A DNA stretch of 18,636 nt. Source: Lachnospiraceae bacterium UBA5895. Lineage in GTDB: Bacteria; Bacillota; Clostridia; Lachnospirales; Lachnospiraceae. A program made the position numbers and the translations under genes. The notes under the pieces were generated by a model, which did not search any database, had not been told where the DNA came from, and saw only the letters and a list, made by a program, of their open reading frames with translations. Of the stretch, positions 7,169-13,734 are shown piece by piece (within the stretch, counting starts at the first letter, position 1; each line of letters starts with the position of its first letter). The stretch spans positions 1 to 18,636 of the forward strand of contig DJEP01000011.1 of NCBI GenBank assembly GCA_002431915.1. The letters run 5' to 3'.

Positions 7169-7187
7169 AAATCACAACAACGCTGCC
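7142..7187. terminator. Long-loop hairpin spanning two convergent stop codons
   Basis: GGCAGCGTTGT (7142-7152) and ACAACGCTGCC (7177-7187) are a perfect 11-bp inverted repeat with a 24-nt loop holding both convergent stop codons (TAA 7166-7168 on +, TGA 7174-7172 on -). Neither strand has a U-tract directly after the stem; on the - strand a run of five Ts lies in the loop. It could act as a bidirectional 3' end or mRNA-stabilising structure, but it is not a textbook terminator. Confidence 0.4.
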
Positions 7188-8029
7188 AGATACTTCTCAA
7201 ACACTACGCCCTCCTGTACAGGCGTTCCGGCCCTTTCACTTCCGGCGATGCACAGGCCTACGAAGTTCGCTGCCTTCTGCACGGAGGATAGTAAGGTCTC
7301 CCCACGGACGGCATCGGCGGCGAGGATGGAGGCGAAGATGTCTCCGGTGCCGGGGCGGGAGGCTCCGGCGATGGGGGTGGCAACGGTGGTATAGACGCCG
7401 TCATCCCACAGGAAATTTACCAGAGAATCGCCCTGACGGATTCCGGTGATGACGATGGAGGCACCACCGGCAGCCAGCCGCTCACACAATCCGGACAGCT
7501 CAGGCAGCGTCCATTCCCCATCCCTCCAGGGTGTGTCGGTCAGCAGACAGGCTTCCGTGATATTAGGTGTAATAATATCCGCCATCGGCAGCAGTTCTTT
7601 CATTTTCTGCACATGCGCTTCCGTGATGGAAGAGTAGGATTTTCCGTGATCTCCCATGACAGGATCCAGCAGGAACACCGGTGGACGGAACATTTCCACG
7701 AATTCCCGCACAATGTCGATCTGCTCTTCATTGCCTAAAAATCCACAGTATAATCCATCGAAAGTAAGCCCCAGTTCTTTCCATACCTTTATATAGTCTC
7801 TCATGTGAGATGTGTAATCATCAAAATGACAAAGAGGAAATCCTAAATGGTTCGATAAAACAGAAGTAGGCACAGGGCATACCTGTACCTTCATTACGCT
7901 GATCACGGGCAGGGACACCGTGGTGGAACAGCGTCCGACACCGGCAATATCGTTAATCATAGCAAGGCGGGGAACAGAATCCCCGCCCTTTTGTGTATTA
8001 CTATCAGAAGTATTGAAATCAGATCTCAT
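7172..8029 (-). CDS. pdxY: Pyridoxamine/pyridoxal kinase (PdxY/PdxK family)
   Basis: 285 residues, ribokinase-fold family. Visible signatures: INDIAGVGRCS near residues 25-35 (substrate-binding N-terminus), LDPVMGDHGKSY (121-132), ITPNITEACLL (153-163) and the GTGD anion-hole and catalytic motif at 227-230 with Asp230. The enzyme phosphorylates B6 vitamers to pyridoxal or pyridoxamine 5'-phosphate. The first 23 residues (polar, MRSDFNTSDSNTQKGGDS) have no equivalent in typical family members, which begin near the RLAMIND segment. ATG 8029 has AGGA about 7 nt upstream; an internal ATG at 7960 lacks a ribosome site. It overlaps the upstream ECF transporter gene by 11 bp, suggesting one operon for uptake and phosphorylation. 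The symbol is by family resemblance; pdxK is equally possible. Confidence 0.87.
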   Translation of the reverse strand: MRSDFNTSDSNTQKGGDSVPRLAMINDIAGVGRCSTTVSLPVISVMKVQVCPVPTSVLSNHLGFPLCHFDDYTSHMRDYIKVWKELGLTFDGLYCGFLGNEEQIDIVREFVEMFRPPVFLLDPVMGDHGKSYSSITEAHVQKMKELLPMADIITPNITEACLLTDTPWRDGEWTLPELSGLCERLAAGGASIVITGIRQGDSLVNFLWDDGVYTTVATPIAGASRPGTGDIFASILAADAVRGETLLSSVQKAANFVGLCIAGSERAGTPVQEGVVFEKYLAALL

Positions 8030-8972
8030 GGAATAATCCTGCTTTCTTCAGTGCCGGACGAAGTGCCAGATAGATGATGGAAGCGCAGACCACAGCGGTT
8101 ACGGCGTTGACACCGGTGGTCATGGTGCTGATCTTCGCCAGAGCCTTGGAGATATCCTGAGGCACGCCCAGCAGATACATTTTATAGAAGTAACCGACCA
8201 AAGGATCTGCCACCAGGTTGAATGCCATACCGCAGGCGGAAGCGAGGATTGTCACACCGGTGATGTATTTCTTCGGATGCTCCTTGCTCAGGTGGAAAAT
8301 CTTGTGGGCTACGAGACCGACGATGAGACCGATGCACAGCTTCAACAGGAAAGTCTTCGGAGCACTGGTCACATAAGCGGTGGTCAGATCAGCAATCGTC
8401 ATGCCGACAGCGCCAGCCAGACCGCCCCAGTAGCCGCCAAGCAGCAGAGCTGCCAGAACACAGAAGACATTGCCAAAGTGGAATGCGGTCTTCTCGAGGC
8501 TTCCGGGAACCGGCATATCGACTTTCAGGAAAGCAAAGCCGATATAGCACAGAGCCGCCAACAGTCCTGCCTGCGCCAGCTTTCTCACATCTGTTTTTGC
8601 GGCGGGAACAATACCGACGATGGCATTGTATAATCCTTTAGCGGTTAACAGGATAGCGAAGAATACCAGAACCAGGCTGTAGGAATAAGGACGCTCAGCG
8701 GACAGCTTCTCGTCGGACAGTGTGGATTTCTGAGCGGATAATTCGTCCTTCCGTACATTCAGGGTATCCAGATCTCCGGTAGCGGTACCGCTGTTAATTG
8801 CATCGATGGAAGCATTCGCTTCTTCCAGCTGTGCCTTCACGTCACTTAACTGATTGCCGTAAGCAACGGATTGCTGATAACTGTTATTGTGGGTAATGAC
8901 TGCCAGGACGATTCCCAGGATCAGGAGAATGACTCCCGCAATCAGTATGCCATATGATTTTTTCTTTTCCAT
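8019..8972 (-). CDS. ECF transporter S component, predicted vitamin B6 uptake, with N-terminal membrane/coiled-coil extension
   Basis: The C-terminal part (about residues 130-317) is a substrate-binding S component of energy-coupling-factor transporters: several Gly/Ala-rich membrane helices, including the TAFHFGNVFCVLAALLLGG segment (162-180) and GLAGAVGMTIADL (184-196). Such subunits work with the shared EcfA/EcfA'/EcfT module. Ahead of it lie one transmembrane helix (7-26), a polar predicted coiled coil (about 31-92) and a second helix (97-117). Family members usually have about 160-200 residues, so this 317-residue form is unusual. I chose ATG 8972 because AGAGGAG (plus-strand CTCCTCT, 8982-8988) lies 9 nt upstream; two upstream in-frame ATGs (9014, 9005) lack a good site. 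The overlapping kinase gene suggests a B6 vitamer as cargo (PdxU-type role); this is inference. Confidence 0.82.
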   Translation of the reverse strand: MEKKKSYGILIAGVILLILGIVLAVITHNNSYQQSVAYGNQLSDVKAQLEEANASIDAINSGTATGDLDTLNVRKDELSAQKSTLSDEKLSAERPYSYSLVLVFFAILLTAKGLYNAIVGIVPAAKTDVRKLAQAGLLAALCYIGFAFLKVDMPVPGSLEKTAFHFGNVFCVLAALLLGGYWGGLAGAVGMTIADLTTAYVTSAPKTFLLKLCIGLIVGLVAHKIFHLSKEHPKKYITGVTILASACGMAFNLVADPLVGYFYKMYLLGVPQDISKALAKISTMTTGVNAVTAVVCASIIYLALRPALKKAGLFHEI

Positions 8973-9055
8973 AATGATGATCTCCTCTTTTGGTTTCTTT
9001 TTCATAATTCCCATTTGTTCGGTGGGATATGTTAGGATTCAGTGTATAGAAAAAG

Positions 9056-9125
9056 TGGCTTGCTTGAAAGAGCCAGAATGAGTTTTTTTTACCATGCCAG
9101 TTTATGGGCATCGGGAAACCTTCCC
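9056..9125 (-). promoter_or_regulatory. Structured 5' leader of the ECF-pdxY operon (unclassified)
   Basis: Upstream of the ECF gene three short hairpins sit in a row: GGGAA/TTCCC (9113-9117, 9121-9125), ATGCC/GGCAT (9094-9098, 9107-9111) and TGGCT/AGCCA (9056-9060, 9071-9075). Read on the - strand, the last is followed immediately by CTTTTTC, as in a weak intrinsic terminator, and an A-run (T8 at 9083-9090 on +) lies between the last two. No known riboswitch consensus, TPP included, was recognised. An attenuator in front of vitamin transport genes is possible, but stems are only 5 bp. Confidence 0.3.
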
Positions 9126-9143
9126 ACGCAAAATAAGATTTCC

Positions 9144-9173
9144 TTGACAAAGGCCGATTTCCTGTACTATATT
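9144..9173 (+). promoter_or_regulatory. Sigma-A promoter of valS
   Basis: -35 TTGACA (9144-9149, perfect), 18-bp spacer, -10 TATATT (9168-9173, 5 of 6). Transcription would start near 9180, just before the T-box leader. On the opposite strand a possible promoter (TATAGT complementary to 9166-9171, TTCATA complementary to 9189-9194, 17-bp spacer) overlaps the same -10 region and could serve the ECF-pdxY operon. Confidence 0.75.
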
Positions 9174-9204
9174 TTTTATTAGATGTTTTATGAATTTAAA
9201 AAGG

Positions 9205-9469
9205 CAATGACGAAGAGGAGTACACATATCCCCTTACCAGAGAGAGCGGCTGCATGTATGCGCTGGAAGGCTGCTTCAAGAGCGGAGTGTGGAAGGTAGC
9301 TTCCAAGCCGGAAGGCTGAGATCGTTTTTACGAGCGTAAGCTTTCACGAGTTATCCCCGTTACCGGATAGGACTTTGTAAGAAGTCACGAGACAGCGCAA
9401 GCTGTGAACAAAGGTGGTACCGCGTTACTGACGCCCTTTGCTGACGAGAGTCGGCAGAGGGCTTTGTTA
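9205..9469 (+). ncRNA. T-box riboswitch leader of valS, tRNA-Val specific (specifier GUA)
   Basis: The T-box sequence AAGGTGGTACCGCG lies at 9411-9424; its TGGT can pair with the ACCA end of uncharged tRNA-Val. Stem I begins with GACGAAGAGGAGTA; its base GAAG pairs with CTTC near 9300, and the 3' side of the specifier loop reads GAA-G-GUA-G with the Val codon GUA at 9296-9298. The conserved AGAGAG, the GTTATCCCCGTTACCGGAT segment near 9349-9368, and stem III ACAGC-gcaa-GCTGT (9392-9405) are also visible. Uncharged tRNA-Val stabilises the antiterminator so that valS is transcribed; otherwise the terminator forms. The specifier assignment rests on manual folding. Confidence 0.93.
9433..9469 (+). 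terminator. T-box-controlled terminator before valS
   Basis: The left arm 9433-9445 (GCCCTTTGCTGAC) pairs with the right arm 9450-9462 (GTCGGCAGAGGGC) over 13 positions with two G-U wobbles and a GAGA loop, followed by TTTGTTAATTT. The antiterminator containing the T-box sequence lies immediately upstream and would compete with this stem. Confidence 0.85.
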
Positions 9470-9496
9470 ATTTCAGGAGAATTTAAGGAGGAAACA

Positions 9497-12175
9497 ATGA
9501 GCAAAGAATTAGCCAAGACCTATGACCCCAGCGGCATAGAAGACAGACTGTATCAGAAGTGGCTTGACAAAAAGTATTTCCATGCGGAGGTGGATTACAG
9601 TAAAACCCCGTTCACCATCGTAATCCCGCCCCCAAATATCACCGGACAGCTCCACATGGGTCATGCACTGGACAACACTATGCAGGATATCTTGATCCGC
9701 TATAAGAGAATGCAGGGCTACAACGCACTGTGGCAGCCTGGTACCGATCACGCAAGTATCGCAACCGAGGTCAAGATCATCCAGAAGCTGAAGGAAGAAG
9801 GCATCGACAAACACGATCTGGGACGTGAAAAATTCTTAGAGAGAGCCTGGGAGTGGAAGAAGGAATACGGCGGACGTATCATCGAACAGCTGAAGAAGCT
9901 GGGTTCTTCCTGTGACTGGGACAGAGAGCGTTTCACCATGGATGAGGGTTGTAACAAAGCTGTCACCGAAGTATTCGTGAAGATGCATGAAAAAGGATAT
10001 ATTTACAAGGGTGCCCGTATCGTCAACTGGTGTCCCGTATGTAATACCTCCATTTCCGATGCTGAGGTAGAATATCAGGAGCAGGCCGGACATTTCTGGC
10101 ACATCAAGTATCCTCTGATGAACGAGGACGGAACTCCCAGCACCACAGAGTTTTTGACCTTTGCCACCACCCGTCCCGAGACCATGTTAGGCGATACCGC
10201 AGTAGCCATCCATCCCGATGACGAGCGATACACGCATCTACATGGCAGAAAAGTACTGCTTCCTATTGTAAACCGCGTAATCCCTATCGTTGAGGATGCC
10301 TATGTAGACAGAGAGTTTGGTACCGGTGTCGTTAAGATTACCCCCGCGCATGACCCCAACGACTTTGAGGTCGGCAAGCGCCACAACCTGCCTGTGATCA
10401 ATATTCTGAACGATGATGCCACCATCAACAAAAATGGCGGTAAGTTCGAGGGCATGGATCGTTACGAGGCAAGAAAAGCCATCGTGGAAGAACTGGATCA
10501 GATGGGACTGCTGGTGAAGATCGAGGATCATGTACACAATGTAGGTACCCATGACCGTTGTAAGACCACCATCGAGCCTATGGTAAAAGATCAGTGGTTC
10601 GTGAAGATGGATGAACTCATCAAACCCGCCAGAGAAGCAGTGAAAAACGGTGATATCAAGCTGATTCCCGAGCGTATGGAGAAAAACTACTTCAACTGGA
10701 CGGACAATATCCGTGACTGGTGTATCAGCCGTCAGCTGTGGTGGGGACACAGAATCCCCGCATATTACTGTGATGACTGCGGTGAAGTAGTGGTAGCCAA
10801 GGAGATGCCGAAGGTATGTCCCAAGTGCGGCTGCACACACTTTACACAGGATCCCGATACTCTGGATACCTGGTTCTCTTCCGCACTGTGGCCTTTCGAG
10901 ACCCTGGGCTGGCCGGATCAGACCGAGGATCTGAAGTATTTCTATCCTACCGATGTTCTGGTAACCGGTTACGACATCATCTTCTTCTGGGTCATCCGTA
11001 TGATCTTCTCCGGATATGAACAGATGGGAGAGAGACCCTTCAAGACTGTACTGTTCCACGGTCTGGTACGTGACAGTCAGGGACGTAAGATGTCCAAGTC
11101 TCTGGGTAACGGTATCGATCCCCTGGAGATCATCAGCCAGTACGGTGCCGATGCACTGCGTCTGACCTTGATCACCGGTAATGCACCGGGCAACGATATG
11201 CGTTTCTACTATGAGAGAGTAGAGAACAGCCGTAACTTTGCAAATAAAGTATGGAATGCTTCCCGTTTCATTATGATGAACATGGAACAGGCACGGGAGA
11301 AGACCGGAAAAGAGATCACCACTCCTGCGGCAGCAGATTTACAGCCGGTAGATAAGTGGATTCTGTCCAAACTGAATACGCTGGTAAAAGATGTGACCGA
11401 TAATATGGATCACTTCGAACTGGGTATCGCCGTACAGAAAGTATACGACTTTATCTGGGATGAGTTCTGCGACTGGTACATTGAGATGGTAAAACCCCGT
11501 CTGTACAGCACCGATGATGCAGTCAGCCAGAATGCGGCACTGTGGACCTTAAAGACCGTCCTGATTGATGCTCTGAAGCTGTTACATCCTTACATGCCGT
11601 TCATCACCGAGGAGATCTTCTGCACCATTCAGAATGAGGAAGAGTCCATCATGATCAGCAAGTGGCCGGAGTACAGAGAGGACCGTGCATTCCCCACAGA
11701 GGAGAAGGCGATTGAAACCATCAAGGAAGCTGTCCGTGGTATCCGTAACATCCGTACCGAGATGAACGTGGCACCCAGCCGTAAGGCAAGTGTCTATGTA
11801 GTCAGCGAAAATGCCGAGATCCGCAAGATCTTCGAGGAAGGTAAGCTGTTCTTTGCAAGCCTTGCTTACGCCAGCGAGATCATGATCCAGGCAGACAAGA
11901 CCGGTATCGCAGACGATGCGGTATCCGTAGTGATCCCCGGCGCGACGCTGTACATTCCGTTTGCAGAGCTGGTAGATATTGCACAGGAGATCGAGCGACT
12001 GAAGAAAGAGCAGAAGAGACTGGAAGGCGAGCTGGCACGTTCCAGGGGAATGCTGTCCAACGAAAGATTCCTGTCCAAGGCTCCCGAAGCGAAGATCGCC
12101 GAGGAGAAGGAAAAGCTGGCAAAATACGAGCAGATGATGGAACAGGTGACAGGGCGCCTGGAGCAGCTGGCATAA
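9497..12175 (+). CDS. valS: Valyl-tRNA synthetase
   Basis: 892-residue class I synthetase that charges tRNA-Val with valine and edits threonine. Signatures: the HIGH-type motif HMGH at 53-56 within PPNITGQLHMGHALDN, the KMSKS motif at 531-535, the CP1 editing domain between them (TFATTRPETMLGDTAVAIHPDD), and a C-terminal coiled-coil arm of about 60 residues starting near EIERLKKEQKRLEGELA, typical of ValRS. A CxxC...CxxCxC cysteine cluster (C425, C428, C441, C444, C446) probably binds zinc. Start ATG 9497 has a strong AAGGAGG (9485-9491) 5 nt upstream; an in-frame ATG at 9404 lies inside the T-box and terminator and is not used. It is regulated by the T-box leader and followed 26 nt later by folC, a common gene order in Firmicutes. 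Confidence 0.98.
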   Translation: MSKELAKTYDPSGIEDRLYQKWLDKKYFHAEVDYSKTPFTIVIPPPNITGQLHMGHALDNTMQDILIRYKRMQGYNALWQPGTDHASIATEVKIIQKLKEEGIDKHDLGREKFLERAWEWKKEYGGRIIEQLKKLGSSCDWDRERFTMDEGCNKAVTEVFVKMHEKGYIYKGARIVNWCPVCNTSISDAEVEYQEQAGHFWHIKYPLMNEDGTPSTTEFLTFATTRPETMLGDTAVAIHPDDERYTHLHGRKVLLPIVNRVIPIVEDAYVDREFGTGVVKITPAHDPNDFEVGKRHNLPVINILNDDATINKNGGKFEGMDRYEARKAIVEELDQMGLLVKIEDHVHNVGTHDRCKTTIEPMVKDQWFVKMDELIKPAREAVKNGDIKLIPERMEKNYFNWTDNIRDWCISRQLWWGHRIPAYYCDDCGEVVVAKEMPKVCPKCGCTHFTQDPDTLDTWFSSALWPFETLGWPDQTEDLKYFYPTDVLVTGYDIIFFWVIRMIFSGYEQMGERPFKTVLFHGLVRDSQGRKMSKSLGNGIDPLEIISQYGADALRLTLITGNAPGNDMRFYYERVENSRNFANKVWNASRFIMMNMEQAREKTGKEITTPAAADLQPVDKWILSKLNTLVKDVTDNMDHFELGIAVQKVYDFIWDEFCDWYIEMVKPRLYSTDDAVSQNAALWTLKTVLIDALKLLHPYMPFITEEIFCTIQNEEESIMISKWPEYREDRAFPTEEKAIETIKEAVRGIRNIRTEMNVAPSRKASVYVVSENAEIRKIFEEGKLFFASLAYASEIMIQADKTGIADDAVSVVIPGATLYIPFAELVDIAQEIERLKKEQKRLEGELARSRGMLSNERFLSKAPEAKIAEEKEKLAKYEQMMEQVTGRLEQLA

Positions 12176-12201
12176 CCGGAAGAAATATAAATAAGAATCG
12201 T

Positions 12202-13587
12202 ATGAATATTACAACATTTAAGGAAGCGGTGGCATATCTTGAAGATATGCCCCGCTTTACTGTCAAAAAGGATCCAAAAGACACCAGAGACCTTCGGTGG
12301 TTTCTGAAAAAAATGGGTAACCCGGAGCAGAGTCTGCATCTCATCCATGTGGCGGGCACCAATGGCAAGGGATCGGTCTGCGCCTATATGCGCTCTATAT
12401 TGGAAGCGGCTGGGTATCGCACTGCTATGTTTACCTCACCTCATCTGGTGGATATGCGGGAGCGGTTTACCGTGAACGGGGAAATGATTTCGGAGAAGTC
12501 TTTTTTACAGGTTTTTCTTGCAGTAGGGAACGGCTTGCAGAAGGTAAACTCCGAGGCAGAATCGTCTGAAAAAAACAGTCCACCGGAATTTGTACTTAAC
12601 TTTTACGAATACCTTTTCTGCATGGCGTTACTCTGTTTTGCACAAGAAAAACCGGATTACTGCATCATTGAGACCGGTCTGGGCGGCAGACTGGATGCCA
12701 CGAACTATGTGGACAACAAGCTCCTGACCGTTATCACGAGGATCAGTCTGGATCATGTACAATATCTTGGGGATACCACGGCAAAGATCGCTGCGGAAAA
12801 AGCGGGGATCCTGCGTCCCGGTGTCCCGGTGGTGTATCTGGACGGAGATGCGGATGCCACAGAAGTAATTTGCCGCAAAGCGTCAGAACTTGGTGTCCCA
12901 CAGATACCGGTGTCGAAAAAGGACTACACTTTCCTTGGATTTCGGAAGAAATACATTGATTTTTCCCTGCGCTCTGAGTATTATAATTATATTAGTCTTA
13001 CTTTGCATACCATTGCACGTTATCAGATGGAAAATGCGGCGTTGGCGGTACGGGCCGTGGAAGTGCTGTTTCGCAGCATGGATACGGAGGTGACCGGCGG
13101 CAGATTGCATGCCGGAGCCGGATGCCCCACCCCGGAGGAGATCCGTCAGGGGATTCTTGGCTGCTGCTGGCAGGGACGCATGGAAGAAGTGCTTCCCGAA
13201 GTGTATGTAGATGGTGCGCATAATGACGACGGCATCCGGGCTTTTCTGGATACCGTAAAAGAGGACGGCTGTACCGGAGGCAGGAGACTACTGTTTGGTG
13301 TGGCTGCGGATAAGGATTGCCGGCATATGATACAGCGGGTGATAACGTCGGGATTATTCGACCGGATCGCTTTTACCCGTATGCGGACGGCGAGATCTGC
13401 TTCTCTGGAAGACCTGAAGGGTTTTCTGGCAACTTATCCGGAAGACCGGTTTACTATGTATACGGAAGCGGATACGGCGCTGCGGACGGAAAGCTCGGGC
13501 AGACAACCCGGAGAGAGGCTCTATATCGCAGGAAGTCTGTATCTTGTAGGGGAAATAAAGGAGTCTTTGGACCATGATCAATTTTGA
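12202..13587 (+). CDS. folC: Bifunctional folylpolyglutamate synthase / dihydrofolate synthase
   Basis: 461-residue Mur-ligase-fold enzyme that adds glutamate to dihydropteroate and folates in the cytoplasm. It shows the P-loop AGTNGKGS (51-58), the family signatures TSPHLVDMRERF and ETGLGGRLDATN (Walker B and omega-loop region), and the C-terminal VDGAHNDDGI. The ribosome binding site is weak: only GGAAGAAA near 12178-12185, about 17 nt before ATG 12202, so translation may depend on read-through from valS. A Ser/Glu-rich insertion (VNSEAESSEKNSPPEF, about 114-129) precedes a conserved helix; moderate length variation is usual in the family. The last 14 nt overlap the next small ORF. Confidence 0.95.
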   Translation: MNITTFKEAVAYLEDMPRFTVKKDPKDTRDLRWFLKKMGNPEQSLHLIHVAGTNGKGSVCAYMRSILEAAGYRTAMFTSPHLVDMRERFTVNGEMISEKSFLQVFLAVGNGLQKVNSEAESSEKNSPPEFVLNFYEYLFCMALLCFAQEKPDYCIIETGLGGRLDATNYVDNKLLTVITRISLDHVQYLGDTTAKIAAEKAGILRPGVPVVYLDGDADATEVICRKASELGVPQIPVSKKDYTFLGFRKKYIDFSLRSEYYNYISLTLHTIARYQMENAALAVRAVEVLFRSMDTEVTGGRLHAGAGCPTPEEIRQGILGCCWQGRMEEVLPEVYVDGAHNDDGIRAFLDTVKEDGCTGGRRLLFGVAADKDCRHMIQRVITSGLFDRIAFTRMRTARSASLEDLKGFLATYPEDRFTMYTEADTALRTESSGRQPGERLYIAGSLYLVGEIKESLDHDQF

Positions 13588-13723
13588 AGAAGAACTGAAG
13601 AAATTTCATCCCAGCCTGGAAGTGGAAGACGCTGAGGAAGCTATCTACAATCAGGATCTGACTGATGCGGCGGATCTGCTGGTGAAGATGATGAAAGAAG
13701 CAGAAGAAAAAGAAGAGAAATAA
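13574..13723 (+). CDS. 49-residue acidic small protein, unknown function
   Basis: ATG 13574 to TAA 13721-13723, reading MINFEEELKKFHPSLEVEDA... and ending EAEEKEEK. A clear ribosome site AAAGGAG (13557-13563) lies 10 nt upstream, inside the folC 3' end, and the ORF overlaps folC by 14 nt. The stop codon is joined to the next gene's Shine-Dalgarno (TAAGGAGGGAAAGC), so the three genes look translationally coupled. The product is strongly acidic, predicted all-helical, with no cysteine, membrane span or signal. I recognise no family. It could be a small adaptor for the neighbouring TPR protein, but that is only context. It is shorter than many annotation cut-offs. Confidence 0.75.
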   Translation: MINFEEELKKFHPSLEVEDAEEAIYNQDLTDAADLLVKMMKEAEEKEEK

Positions 13724-13734
13724 GGAGGGAAAGC

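Noticed and set aside
7132..7449. Arg-rich ORFs on the + strand inside the kinase gene
   Set aside because: Shadow frames of the - strand pdxY gene; low-complexity arginine-rich translation.
9404..9496. 31-codon N-terminal extension of valS
   Set aside because: It is the translated T-box and terminator; AAGGAGG before ATG 9497 sets the start.
10238..11059. 273-codon ORF antisense to valS
   Set aside because: Codon-bias shadow of a highly expressed gene; no ribosome site and no recognisable domain.
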